This document shows, in pieces, positions 35,837-44,858 of a stretch of DNA of 53,900 nt. How positions within the stretch are numbered: the stretch's first letter is position 1; each line of letters starts with the position of its first letter. The notes beneath the pieces are model-generated. The model searched no databases. It was not told the origin of the DNA and saw only the letters and a program-made list of their open reading frames with translations. Made by a program: the position numbers and the translations under genes. The stretch comes from Algoriphagus faecimaris (lineage in GTDB: Bacteria > Bacteroidota > Bacteroidia > Cytophagales > Cyclobacteriaceae). The stretch is taken from assembly GCF_900101705.1 (NCBI RefSeq), contig NZ_FNAC01000034.1, positions 1 through 53,900 on the forward strand, read 5' to 3'.

Positions 35837-37522
35837 ATGAAGAAGCTATTTTACACTCTCACTATTCTTTTTGTTGCGGGCTTTGGACTTCAGGCTACTT
35901 CTCAGATTCAATCTCGAGGGGAGGTGCAGGATCAGGAGTTTGTTATCCGTAAAGACCGAGTACTCACATTGCCCACACAGCCTAGAGTTTTTGAAAGGCT
36001 ACCCGCTTTGCCACAGCCCAAGGGCCTGAGTGATTTCAATTATAAGGTAAATTTCTATGAGTTGAATTTGCCTCCTGTAAGTTTGGATGCCAGTCCTTCA
36101 CAGAAAGTTTATCGTCCGGAGCGCCTTGACCTTTACCCAGGCTATTTGAAGGCTGGTTATGGCAACTTTGCCAGTCCGCTTTTGGAAGCCAGATTCATGG
36201 CAACAGAGATTTATGACTTGAATTATTCGGTCTATTTAAAACATCAAAGTTTTGGAAAAGGACCGGTTTTGGCAGAAGAGTCCAAAGAGTCCCACTCTGC
36301 AGCAGGAGGAGGATTAAGTTACTTTTTGGATGAAGTAGAAGTCTTTGGAAGCCTGGATTGGGCGCAAGATTCCTATTCCTTTTATGGAATTGACACTTCG
36401 GTGATCAATGATCCAAGATTGGAGTTTGGAGGAATTCAAGGTAATGTCCTCAATACTATCAAACTGGAAGCAGGTCTCAGAGACATCGAAAAAACGGGGC
36501 CAGTTTCTTACGAGGGAAAGCTTAATTTCAGAACTTTCAAGGATAGCTATCTCGCTACCGAAAACGAAATTGGCGTTCAGGCTATGGGAGTTTTCAGACC
36601 CGGAGATGACTGGAAAGCCAGTTTAGGATTGTCTTACTTTATGACCACCCCGGAAGACTTAGAGTATGATTTAAATCGCACTTTTCTGGGTATTCGTCCT
36701 CGACTAAGCTACCAATACGAAGATTTTCTGATCACAGGTGGAATAAATATCATATCAGAAAACGATTCCTTACCTGGAAAATCTAGCGACTTTAGAATTT
36801 TTCCACTATTAAAAGTCAGCTATCAGTTTGCTGAGGAATTCGGCTTCTTTGGGGAGTTTTCAGGGGATGTAGATCGGACTACCTATTATAGTTTTGTCAA
36901 GGAAAATCCATTCTTGGGGCCATCTGCTTCTTTATTAAACACGGTCAATAATTATAAAGTAGCAGGAGGGATAGAAGGTCAAGTTCAGGGCCTACTCCAT
37001 TACAAGGCAGGAATAGACCTTAGTCGCTACAATAATTTTCACCTTTTTGTCAATTCAGTTTCCGACAGCACTAGATTTAATCTCATCTATGATGATCAAG
37101 TGACGGTCGTCAATATCAATGCTGAATTAGGCCTTCAAATGAATGAAAAGTATCAGCTGAATTCCAGATTGGATCTTTTCTCTTACTCCATGAATCTCCA
37201 AGAAGAAGCTTGGCATCGTCCTACTTGGCTCTTGAGTATCAACAACCAATTCACTCCATTGGAGCAGCTACTGGTTCAGGCCAATATCAACGTGATGGGA
37301 GGAATAAAGGGCCGGCGTTCAACGGGTAATTTGGAAAACCCTTATCAGTCTGTAGACTTGAAGACAATTGCTGACTTACAGCTCAAAGCCGACTATAAAA
37401 TCACTGATAAAATCGGAGTCTTTGTAGAAGGAAATAATTTATTGAATGGAAGAAACGAGCGTTGGTTAAATTATCCTGTACGAGGAGTCCAATTGATTGG
37501 AGGCGCTTGGCTTAAATTCTGA
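35837..37522 (+). CDS. outer-membrane beta-barrel (TonB-dependent receptor-like) protein
   Basis: A 561-residue protein starting at ATG 35837, with a signal peptide (cleavage near A-T-S-Q). After an 80-residue periplasmic segment rich in proline, the rest alternates like a beta barrel of 14-18 strands and ends in an aromatic strand (G-A-W-L-K-F), the usual outer-membrane insertion signal. E-G-N-N-L-L-N-G-R near the end is like the C-terminus of TonB-dependent receptors, but no plug domain of normal size is visible. So it may be a pore or receptor lacking the plug. It follows the 995-residue TPR gene by two bases. Confidence 0.7.
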   Translation: MKKLFYTLTILFVAGFGLQATSQIQSRGEVQDQEFVIRKDRVLTLPTQPRVFERLPALPQPKGLSDFNYKVNFYELNLPPVSLDASPSQKVYRPERLDLYPGYLKAGYGNFASPLLEARFMATEIYDLNYSVYLKHQSFGKGPVLAEESKESHSAAGGGLSYFLDEVEVFGSLDWAQDSYSFYGIDTSVINDPRLEFGGIQGNVLNTIKLEAGLRDIEKTGPVSYEGKLNFRTFKDSYLATENEIGVQAMGVFRPGDDWKASLGLSYFMTTPEDLEYDLNRTFLGIRPRLSYQYEDFLITGGINIISENDSLPGKSSDFRIFPLLKVSYQFAEEFGFFGEFSGDVDRTTYYSFVKENPFLGPSASLLNTVNNYKVAGGIEGQVQGLLHYKAGIDLSRYNNFHLFVNSVSDSTRFNLIYDDQVTVVNINAELGLQMNEKYQLNSRLDLFSYSMNLQEEAWHRPTWLLSINNQFTPLEQLLVQANINVMGGIKGRRSTGNLENPYQSVDLKTIADLQLKADYKITDKIGVFVEGNNLLNGRNERWLNYPVRGVQLIGGAWLKF

Positions 37523-37529
37523 TGATCGG

Positions 37530-37560
37530 TTTGCCTTTCCCCTCAAATCGATTAGTTTCG
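37530..37560 (+). promoter_or_regulatory. putative promoter of the SPOR-TolQ-TolR-TonB-folC-trmB operon
   Basis: TTTG at 37530-37533, a 19-base spacer and TAGTTTCG at 37553-37560 (one mismatch to TAnnTTTG). The first ATG follows at 37579. It could give the operon independent expression from the TPR and barrel genes upstream. Confidence 0.5.
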
Positions 37561-37578
37561 TAGCTATCTTTTTTCCAA

Positions 37579-38424
37579 ATGGCTGATAAAAAAACAAATA
37601 CACCGCAATGGTCTGATCCAAAGGACTATGGACTGCCTTTCGTAGAGGTCAAGTCTTTGTCTGATGTGTCACAAGCTCCCGATGAGAGTCCAACAGGCTC
37701 CTCTCCAAAAGGGGTGAAGGAGGATCTTTCTGCTGCTGCCTTACGTGCAAAAACAGCCCATGCAGTCAAGCCTGTAATAACTCATGAGCCGTTGGCAGAA
37801 GAAGATGAGATTTTTGAAGAAAAAGGCCAATTAGAAAAGGCAAGTCCAGTAGAGAAAATAGAAAAGAAAAAGTCAAACTGGGCTGTCTATGTAGTTTTTG
37901 TAGGCTTATTACTTATTTCTACAGTAGTCTGGCAGCTGATGAAGGAAGAGGAATCTTCCCCTAATGTCTTGATTACGGGAGATAACTTAGAGTCGCTTTC
38001 CCTATCTGAAATGGAGACGGGTAATGAGGATGTTAAAAATTCTTTAGCTGAAGAAGAGGAAATGGCTGAAAGTGAGCCTGTTGAAGTTAAAGAAGAAATC
38101 CCTATTGCAGAAAGTAGCACAAATGAGGAATCTGGTACAACAATTGAGCAAGTGAGTACAGGTTCTTTGATCCGAGTAGAAAGTAAAGCAACTCGACCAC
38201 AGTATTTTATAGTAGTGGGAAGTTTGCCAAATGAACGCTTAGCCATCCAAGAATCCAGTCAATATTATGATCGAGTAGAGGAGCTCTTTTTGATTTCACC
38301 ATACGATGATGTACCCAATTATCGTTTGGCTATCGGAAAGTTCACTTCTTTTACCCAAGCCAACAATGAGTTGGAAAAGGTCAAGGATCAGTATACAGAA
38401 GCACTTTGGATTTTGAAATATTAA
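37579..38424 (+). CDS. single-span membrane protein with C-terminal SPOR domain
   Basis: A 281-residue protein with a cytosolic N-terminal 95 residues (Pro/Ser/Lys/Glu-rich), one membrane helix at about 99-120 (N-W-A-V-Y-V-V-F-V-G-L-L-L), an acidic periplasmic linker and a SPOR domain in the last 75 residues (Y-F-I-V-V-G-S-L-P-N, then N-Y-R-L-A-I-G-K-F). SPOR domains bind denuded peptidoglycan at division sites. It is the first gene of a tight operon with TolQ, TolR and TonB/TolA-like proteins, which would fit a role in cell-wall invagination or septal envelope constriction. Confidence 0.75.
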   Translation: MADKKTNTPQWSDPKDYGLPFVEVKSLSDVSQAPDESPTGSSPKGVKEDLSAAALRAKTAHAVKPVITHEPLAEEDEIFEEKGQLEKASPVEKIEKKKSNWAVYVVFVGLLLISTVVWQLMKEEESSPNVLITGDNLESLSLSEMETGNEDVKNSLAEEEEMAESEPVEVKEEIPIAESSTNEESGTTIEQVSTGSLIRVESKATRPQYFIVVGSLPNERLAIQESSQYYDRVEELFLISPYDDVPNYRLAIGKFTSFTQANNELEKVKDQYTEALWILKY

Positions 38425-38425
38425 T

Positions 38426-39115
38426 ATGATTCTTCTTCAAACACTCTCTACCGACAGCCTTTCGGCTGTGGACAGTCTCTCTATGAATGCCGGAAATGAG
38501 AATATTGGTCTTTTGGACCTGCTCATCAAAGGGGGATACATGATGATACCGCTGTACCTGCTCTTTATTTTGGCGATATTCATTTTTGTAGAGCGGCTGA
38601 TGACTTTAAAAAAAGCATCTAAAACTCCCGCGCACTTACTTGACCAAGTAAAAGTTTTAGTTGTGAGTGGGCAAATAGAAAAAGCAAAGATGCTTTGTGC
38701 GGATGAAAAATCTCCTGTTGCTAATATGATTGCCAAAGGAGTGGATCGGATCGGTTCACCTTTGAAAAATATTGAAGTCTCCATAGAGAATGTCGGAAAG
38801 ATAGAAATCTATAAACTGGAGAAAAATCTCAATCTGCTAGCTACTGTTTCAGGTGCTGCACCAATGATTGGTTTCTTAGGTACGGTAGCAGGTATGATTC
38901 AGGCCTTTATTGCGATAGCGCAAGAAGAGGGTATGGTTTCGCCCAAATTGCTCTCAGAAGGGATCTATGAAGCCATGATTACCACTGCCGCCGGATTGGT
39001 GGTAGGTATTTTAGCCTATTTGGGTTATAACTATCTGGTGACTCAAGTTTCCAAGCTTGTTCATCGAATGGAATACGCGACGATAGAATTCATCGAATTA
39101 CTACAAGAGAAATAA
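38426..39115 (+). CDS. MotA/TolQ/ExbB proton channel family protein
   Basis: A 229-residue inner-membrane protein with three predicted spans: about 30-55 (M-I-P-L-Y-L-L-F-I-L-A), 140-165 (G-A-A-P-M-I-G-F-L-G-T-V-A-G-M-I) and 180-205 (A-A-G-L-V-V-G-I-L-A-Y). The second block is the family signature. ExbB/TolQ proteins form a pentamer around ExbD and use the proton gradient to move TonB or TolA. It starts one base after the SPOR gene and ends one base before the ExbD gene. Confidence 0.92.
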   Translation: MILLQTLSTDSLSAVDSLSMNAGNENIGLLDLLIKGGYMMIPLYLLFILAIFIFVERLMTLKKASKTPAHLLDQVKVLVVSGQIEKAKMLCADEKSPVANMIAKGVDRIGSPLKNIEVSIENVGKIEIYKLEKNLNLLATVSGAAPMIGFLGTVAGMIQAFIAIAQEEGMVSPKLLSEGIYEAMITTAAGLVVGILAYLGYNYLVTQVSKLVHRMEYATIEFIELLQEK

Positions 39116-39116
39116 A

Positions 39117-39506
39117 ATGGGACTTCAATCCAAACATAAAGTAGATTCGGCATTTAGCATGTCTTCGATGACAGATATTATATTTCTGTTGCTGATATTT
39201 TTCATGCTTACTTCCTCATTTATCACCCCATCTGGTCTTCCGGTAAACCTTCCTTCTAGTGAGACGTCTGATATAGCAATGCAGGAGGTAACAGTGTCTG
39301 TCACCAAAGACCTCAAATATGCAGTAAATGATAGAGTAGTCTCACGAGATCAAATCAAAGGGGAATTGACCAGTTTATTATCGGGGAAGCAAGGCCAAGT
39401 TGTTCTTCATATCGATAAGGAAGTACCCGTAGAATATTTAGTAGAAATAGGCGGAATAGCTGCTGGTCTAGAGGCCAATGTTTCTATAGCAACCAAACCT
39501 TTCTAA
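39117..39506 (+). CDS. biopolymer transport protein ExbD/TolR family
   Basis: A 129-residue protein with one membrane helix at about 20-42. The proton-carrying aspartate is Asp20 in S-S-M-T-D-I-I-F-L-L-L-I-F-F. The periplasmic domain (about 45-129) has the ExbD/TolR fold, including V-N-L-P-S-S and V-V-L-H-I-D-K-E-V-P. It pairs with the TolQ-like protein one base upstream and precedes the TonB-like gene by two bases. Confidence 0.92.
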   Translation: MGLQSKHKVDSAFSMSSMTDIIFLLLIFFMLTSSFITPSGLPVNLPSSETSDIAMQEVTVSVTKDLKYAVNDRVVSRDQIKGELTSLLSGKQGQVVLHIDKEVPVEYLVEIGGIAAGLEANVSIATKPF

Positions 39507-39508
39507 TA

Positions 39509-40465
39509 ATGGAATTCTGGAATGCAGATAAGGTAGAAAGCAAAAACAAAAAACGCGCATGGATAATCACCTTTGTCCTCAATGTGCTGCTTTTGATTGC
39601 CTTCTATTTTATTGTAGTCTGGAAGCAACCCATTCCCCCTTTGCCTACATTTGGATTGGAACTCAACTTGGGCTTTACTCCAACAGGTTCAGGCGATGTA
39701 AGCAGTAACAATCCACCTTCAGAGACCGTCACGCCTGTGACAGAAAGTGCAGCTCCCGGTGAGATTGCGAAGCAGCCTACACCCGAGGCGACACCCACTC
39801 CTGCTCCTAAAACTGAAGTAGCTAAGCCTAAAACAAATCCAACACCCGCTGTCAATCAAGCAGTGACTACTAAACCGTCACCTATCAAAGGCGAAGAAAA
39901 AGCATCCGAAACAAACAAAATACCTGAGGTAAAAAAGCAAGAGCCTACAAAAACCACAACTACTCCTGCGGAATCAAAAGCAGAAGAGACCGTTCAAAAA
40001 GCACCCGAAAAGCCAAAAGTAAATGAAAGAGCATTAATGGGGGCAGGGGGAACCAAAGGAACAGGAAATCAGGCATCTGCCGGAGGTGCTGAAGGTAAGT
40101 CTACCGAAAAAGGAGATGCCGGAGATCCCAAAGGAACCGTGGATGGCCGTGCTATCATGGGGCAGGGTTCCGGACAAGGCGTAAACTCAGGTTCTGGCTA
40201 TAGCCTCGACTTAGCAGGATGGGATTTTGCAGCTAGACCGAGTATTAATGACAAGGTCTCCACACGAAATGGCCGCATAGTTTTTAAAATCACAGTAGAC
40301 GATAGTGGTCGGGTGGTTCAGGCTGTGCCTCTCGAGTACAATGTTTCCAACGATGTATTAGCCTATTATCGCCAAGTAGTAAATCAGGTCTCTTTCAAAA
40401 AACAGGGGGGAGATGTGGCGGATTTTTCTTCCGGAAAAATCACTTTTATTATCAAGGTTGATTAA
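39509..40465 (+). CDS. TonB/TolA-like energy transducer
   Basis: A 318-residue protein with one membrane helix at about 18-40 (W-I-I-T-F-V-L-N-V-L-L-L), then a 190-residue low-complexity linker rich in Pro, Thr, Lys and Glu that could span the periplasm, and a C-terminal domain of about 85 residues with R-N-G-R-I-V-F-K-I-T-V-D and D-S-G-R-V-V-Q-A. The C-terminal domain fits the TonB/TolA fold. The linker begins with G-L-E-L-N-L-G-F, and A-L-M-G-A-G-G-T occurs in the middle. Together with the two preceding proteins it forms a complete energising set. Confidence 0.8.
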   Translation: MEFWNADKVESKNKKRAWIITFVLNVLLLIAFYFIVVWKQPIPPLPTFGLELNLGFTPTGSGDVSSNNPPSETVTPVTESAAPGEIAKQPTPEATPTPAPKTEVAKPKTNPTPAVNQAVTTKPSPIKGEEKASETNKIPEVKKQEPTKTTTTPAESKAEETVQKAPEKPKVNERALMGAGGTKGTGNQASAGGAEGKSTEKGDAGDPKGTVDGRAIMGQGSGQGVNSGSGYSLDLAGWDFAARPSINDKVSTRNGRIVFKITVDDSGRVVQAVPLEYNVSNDVLAYYRQVVNQVSFKKQGGDVADFSSGKITFIIKVD

Positions 40466-40468
40466 ACG

Positions 40469-41755
40469 ATGACCTATCAGGAAACTTTGGATTTTCTGTA
40501 CCAGGCACTTCCCATGTTTCAGCGGGTAGGTGCGGCAGCTTTTAAAAAAGATCTTTCCAATACTGTCCAACTCTGCAAGTATTTAGATCATCCGCAGCGG
40601 AAGTTTAAATCCGTTCACGTGGGTGGTACCAATGGAAAAGGTAGTAGTTCGCATGCATTAGCCGCAGTTTTTCAGGCTGCAGGCTATAAAACTGGATTGT
40701 ATACCTCTCCGCACTTAAAATCATTTACAGAGCGAATCAGAATCAATGGGCAGGAAATTCCTGAAGAGCGGGTGGTTGCCTTTGTCGAATCGCATCAGCA
40801 GTTTTTGACATCCCTCCAACCCAGTTTCTTCGAAATGACCGTGGGTTTGGCTTTTTGGTATTTTGCACAGGAGCAGGTAGACATCGCGATTGTAGAAGTG
40901 GGCATGGGAGGTCGCTTAGACAGCACAAATATTCTTTTGCCCGAGCTAGCTTTAATTACTAACATCGGATGGGATCATATGCAGTTTTTGGGAGATAGCT
41001 TGGAAAAGATAGCTTTTGAAAAAGCTGGAATTATCAAGCAAAATACACCGGTTGTCATTAGTCAAAGCCAGTTAGAAACCCAGCCTGTGTTTGAAAAGGT
41101 GGCTGAAGAAAAGGATGCTCCTATTTGCTTTGCGGATCAGAAGTGGAAGGTAAAGAAGCAGGGAAACCTAGAGAAACAGGCCCTATTCCAAATAAAAAGG
41201 GAAGGAAAAGAAAGTTTGCTTTCTTTTGGGTTATTGGGGGATTATCAACGGCATAATTTACCTGGAATATTGGAGGCTTTAGATCAATTGAAAAGCATAG
41301 GCTGGCAACTGAGTGATGAAGCGATAAATAAAGGTCTCGCTGAGGTAACTGACTTAACTGGTCTTAAAGGTCGATGGCAATTGCTAGGAGAAAGTCCTAC
41401 CATCATCGCTGATACAGGCCATAATGAACCCGGAGTACAGGAGATTTTAAATCAATTGAAAACGTACTCGTTCAGAAAACTTTGGATGGTTTTGGGAATG
41501 GTGCAGGATAAGGATGTCATTAAGATTCTTCTTCTACTTCCTAAAGATGCGCAATATGTATTTTGTGAAGCTCAAATCCCTAGAGCGCTTAAAGCCACCG
41601 AGCTTGCAGTGAAGGCAAAAAGTGTTGGTCTATCAGGTGAAGTTATCCCCGATGTCAACAAGGCCTTGAATTTCGCCCGAAAAAATGCCAATAAAGATGA
41701 TCTGATATTCATCGGAGGAAGTACTTTTGTGGTCGCAGAAATAGAATCCCTTTAG
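40469..41755 (+). CDS. folC: bifunctional folylpolyglutamate synthase / dihydrofolate synthase
   Basis: A 428-residue Mur-ligase-family enzyme that adds glutamate to dihydropteroate and to folates with ATP. Visible: the P-loop G-G-T-N-G-K-G-S-S-S (about 51-60), Y-T-S-P-H-L-K-S-F-T-E-R, T-N-I-G-W-D-H-M-Q-F-L-G with the carbamylated-lysine region after it (A-F-E-K-A-G-I-I-K), and D-T-G-H-N-E-P-G. Full length. It follows the TonB-like gene by three bases, so it is in the envelope operon although its role is in folate metabolism. Confidence 0.95.
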   Translation: MTYQETLDFLYQALPMFQRVGAAAFKKDLSNTVQLCKYLDHPQRKFKSVHVGGTNGKGSSSHALAAVFQAAGYKTGLYTSPHLKSFTERIRINGQEIPEERVVAFVESHQQFLTSLQPSFFEMTVGLAFWYFAQEQVDIAIVEVGMGGRLDSTNILLPELALITNIGWDHMQFLGDSLEKIAFEKAGIIKQNTPVVISQSQLETQPVFEKVAEEKDAPICFADQKWKVKKQGNLEKQALFQIKREGKESLLSFGLLGDYQRHNLPGILEALDQLKSIGWQLSDEAINKGLAEVTDLTGLKGRWQLLGESPTIIADTGHNEPGVQEILNQLKTYSFRKLWMVLGMVQDKDVIKILLLLPKDAQYVFCEAQIPRALKATELAVKAKSVGLSGEVIPDVNKALNFARKNANKDDLIFIGGSTFVVAEIESL

Positions 41756-41756
41756 C

Positions 41757-42419
41757 ATGAGCAGAAAAAAACTGGTTCGTTTCAAAGAAAATGAGCTTAA
41801 CCCCAATGTCGTACAGGACGGTAAACCCATTTTTGAAAACATCAAAGGCAACTGGAATGAATCTCAGTTTTTCAACTCGAATCCAATCGTAGTCGAACTG
41901 GCCTGTGGACGGGGTGAATTTGCAGTGGGTCTTGCCCGTGTGTTTCCACAAAATAATTTTATTGGAGTAGATATCAAAGGAAGCCGGATCTGGAAGGGTA
42001 GCTCCACTGCCACTGCCGAGGGAATAAAAAATGTAGCTTTTCTCCGTACTCAAATTCAACAATTGGATAAGTTTTTTGATCTGGGAGAGATCTCAGAGCT
42101 TTGGATTACTTTCCCTGATCCTTTTCCTCGAGATGGCGATGAAAAACGCCGCTTGACTTCGCCAAAGTTTCTGGAGATGTACAAACCCTTAATCAAGGCA
42201 GGCGGTACAGTACATTTTAAAACCGATAATACTGGTCTTTTTGACTATACGCTGGAATTGCTACAAGGAAGAGACGATATTGAAGTCTTGGGTTTTACCC
42301 ATGATTTTTATCAAAGCGAATGGAAAGACGAGCATTTTGGTATTCAGACCCGATACGAAAAAATGTTTTCTGACAAAGGGGAGAAAATCAAATATCTTAA
42401 GTTTCGGTTCAAGGATTGA
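41757..42419 (+). CDS. trmB: tRNA (guanine(46)-N7)-methyltransferase
   Basis: A 220-residue SAM-dependent methyltransferase making m7G46 in the tRNA variable loop. Visible: SAM loop V-E-L-A-C-G-R-G-E-F-A (about 46-56), I-G-V-D-I-K-G-S-R, and the catalytic motif W-I-T-F-P-D-P-F-P (about 118-126). T-D-N-T-G-L-F-D-Y near 160-168 is also typical. Full length. Last gene of the operon; its stop is five bases from the stop of the convergent histidine kinase, with no clear terminator. Confidence 0.95.
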   Translation: MSRKKLVRFKENELNPNVVQDGKPIFENIKGNWNESQFFNSNPIVVELACGRGEFAVGLARVFPQNNFIGVDIKGSRIWKGSSTATAEGIKNVAFLRTQIQQLDKFFDLGEISELWITFPDPFPRDGDEKRRLTSPKFLEMYKPLIKAGGTVHFKTDNTGLFDYTLELLQGRDDIEVLGFTHDFYQSEWKDEHFGIQTRYEKMFSDKGEKIKYLKFRFKD

Positions 42420-42424
42420 AACTC

Positions 42425-44806
42425 CTAAATCTTTTCCAATTGGATAGTTTCCAAATAGACTGCTTTTGCAGCTTTTTCTTTCAGTAGTTCTGCATCGACA
42501 GGCTTGTTCATGTAGTCATCCATCCCAACGGCCTGTACCCGGCTTTTGCTTTTTTCTGTAGTATCAGCAGTTACAGCGATGATGGGCACACTTTGATGTC
42601 GGTCTCCACCCTTTCCGGAGCGAATCGCCTGTGTAGCTTCATAACCATCCATTTCCGGCATTTGTAAATCCATTAGAACAAGATCAAATTTCTGTTCATT
42701 GAGTAAATCCAAAGCCTCCAGTCCGTGATTAGCAAAAGAAAAAGTGACACCCTCCCATTTTCTCAGTATGGATTTGATCACGAGTTGATTGACTCGATTG
42801 TCTTCTACAACGAGGATGTTTTTTCCTTTTAAGATTTGGTCCGATTCCTTTTTGATCGATTCCAGCTTATCCATAGGTGCCTTTTCCAAACTTAGCTTGA
42901 CAGCTACCTGAGTTCCTTTTTGTGGCGTACTTTGGATAGCTATTTCTCCTTGATGCTGATCTACCAAAGCTTTTACGATACACAGTCCCAAACCAAAGCC
43001 ACCGAATTTTCGCTTATCATCCAATTGCTCCTGCACGAAGGACGCAAAAATCCTATCTAGCTTTTCCGGACGTATTCCAACTCCCGTATCTTGAATCTCA
43101 AAATGTAGATCCACCAATTGATCGTTTTCCTGAACGGCAGTCAACTGGAGCTTGATTTCGCCCTCCTGTGTGAATTTCACTGCATTATTCAGGATGTTTC
43201 CTAAAATCTGCCGAAAGCGGTTGGCATCTCCCAATAGCCTGTCGGGCAATGGGGCACGCTCTTCATATACAAAACTGACCTTCTTATCTCTCGCCTGCTG
43301 AAAGGTCAAGGCATTGAGTTCACCAATAATTTTTCGGGTAGAAAAGACTTTTTTCTCCAAGATCAGTTCACCCTTCTCGATTTTAGAATAATCCAAAATA
43401 TCATCGATGGAGGAGAGTAGTGAAAGACTGGAATATTTGATTACTTCTATATTTTCCCGGATTCGCTGATCACCGATTTCACTCATAATGGTCTGAGAAA
43501 GCCCCAAAATGGCATTGAGGGGAGTTCTCAACTCATGGCTCATATTGGACAGAAAATAGGACTTTAGCTCATTACTTTCTTCCGATTGTTGCAAAGCTAA
43601 ATTTTGAGCCTTTTCCTTTTCATTTCTTAAAATCCGAATGCGGTTTGCCATGGATAGGGAAAGGAATAGAATTTCAATTCCTGTGCCCAGCTTCGCTGAA
43701 TTTTCGGTGATGAAGGAGTTGGAGATTAAACTGAAATTATTCAATATGAAGGTAACAAATCCAATCATCAGCATGGAAATACCTATTGTGAAAAAGGGAT
43801 CTGCGGGCTGTTTGCGATAGTAGCTGATTCCTACTCCAATCAAACAAAGCAAAATCAACAAAAAAGCCAGCGCATTGACTAGTGGATAGTAAAGTGGCCT
43901 TCCTGCATCTAAAAGTAATATTCCAGCTATTAATCCGAGAATGCTGAAATTCACCAGGGTGAAAACGTTGTTTAATCCCGGAGAAAATTCCTTTAATCGG
44001 ATATAAGTCTGCGTGTAGCGCCCAAAAAGCAAAGCCGATAATGCCGCAAAAAGCAATAAGCTCCGATCGGCAAACCATCCCGGTTCTCCTAGTAGGTATT
44101 GAAAAAAGTATCCGTCTAAAGAGGAGTGAAGTAGTCCTACCGAAACCACATAGGCGGAATACAAAAGGAAACTTCGCTCTTTGATTCCAAAAAAGAAAAA
44201 CAAATAGGTAATAGCCGCCAAGCCTAAAAGGCCATAAAACACCCCAAATATCAACTGATCTTGATAGGTGGTCAAGATCAAAGAAGTATCGTTATGAAGA
44301 TTCAATGGGAGGTTGATGACTTCCCCATCGCTTTGGAGTTTGAGGTAAAAGGTTTTGCTTTGCCCGGCACTCATCTCGATGGGAAAAATTAATTTCCTGT
44401 GCTCAAAAGCCCGAGCCGAAAATGGAATCAAATCCCCATTGGCTTGGTAATTGACCATTTCCCCATCCTTGACTTCGTAGAGGTCAGCACGGTCTGTTAT
44501 CGGCCTCGCAGCTTCCAAAAAAAGCTTTTGCGCTTGATTCTGCTCATTTTTGATCTCAAACTTGACGTAATAAAAGTGATCTGTAAATCCTAAATTTTCA
44601 TTTGACGTGGATAATTTTTCAAATTCAAATTCACCCTCATGCAAAAGAAGGTTTGTCAAATCAATATTTTCCTTTCCTAAATCAAGAATTGCTGCATTTT
44701 GATATATGGAAATAGGATACTTGACCGAAGAATGGATTACTTGCTGAGCATAGCAAGTAATCGCTGTCAAAACGACTAGGCTAAGTGAGAGTAAAATATT
44801 TTTCAT
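42425..44806 (-). CDS. hybrid sensor histidine kinase/response regulator with 7TMR-DISM sensor
   Basis: A 793-residue signal-transduction protein. Signal peptide (cleavage near Y-A-Q), then a 7TMR-DISMED2 extracellular domain (about 25-175), seven membrane helices (about 185-390), and a HisKA domain with phosphate-accepting His424 in N-M-S-H-E-L-R-T-P-L. The ATPase domain has N-N-A-V-K-F-T, D-T-G-V-G-I and G-G-F-G-L-G-L boxes. A C-terminal receiver domain carries Asp713 in L-V-L-M-D-L-Q-M-P-E-M-D-G. DISM sensors often bind carbohydrate ligands. No separate response regulator is next to it; signalling partners must be elsewhere. It converges on trmB. Confidence 0.92.
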   Translation of the reverse strand: MKNILLSLSLVVLTAITCYAQQVIHSSVKYPISIYQNAAILDLGKENIDLTNLLLHEGEFEFEKLSTSNENLGFTDHFYYVKFEIKNEQNQAQKLFLEAARPITDRADLYEVKDGEMVNYQANGDLIPFSARAFEHRKLIFPIEMSAGQSKTFYLKLQSDGEVINLPLNLHNDTSLILTTYQDQLIFGVFYGLLGLAAITYLFFFFGIKERSFLLYSAYVVSVGLLHSSLDGYFFQYLLGEPGWFADRSLLLFAALSALLFGRYTQTYIRLKEFSPGLNNVFTLVNFSILGLIAGILLLDAGRPLYYPLVNALAFLLILLCLIGVGISYYRKQPADPFFTIGISMLMIGFVTFILNNFSLISNSFITENSAKLGTGIEILFLSLSMANRIRILRNEKEKAQNLALQQSEESNELKSYFLSNMSHELRTPLNAILGLSQTIMSEIGDQRIRENIEVIKYSSLSLLSSIDDILDYSKIEKGELILEKKVFSTRKIIGELNALTFQQARDKKVSFVYEERAPLPDRLLGDANRFRQILGNILNNAVKFTQEGEIKLQLTAVQENDQLVDLHFEIQDTGVGIRPEKLDRIFASFVQEQLDDKRKFGGFGLGLCIVKALVDQHQGEIAIQSTPQKGTQVAVKLSLEKAPMDKLESIKKESDQILKGKNILVVEDNRVNQLVIKSILRKWEGVTFSFANHGLEALDLLNEQKFDLVLMDLQMPEMDGYEATQAIRSGKGGDRHQSVPIIAVTADTTEKSKSRVQAVGMDDYMNKPVDAELLKEKAAKAVYLETIQLEKI

Positions 44807-44858
44807 TATGGGCGGTTGTGGGGATGTCTCACTTACGAAGTCAGCACTTGATTTGGAT

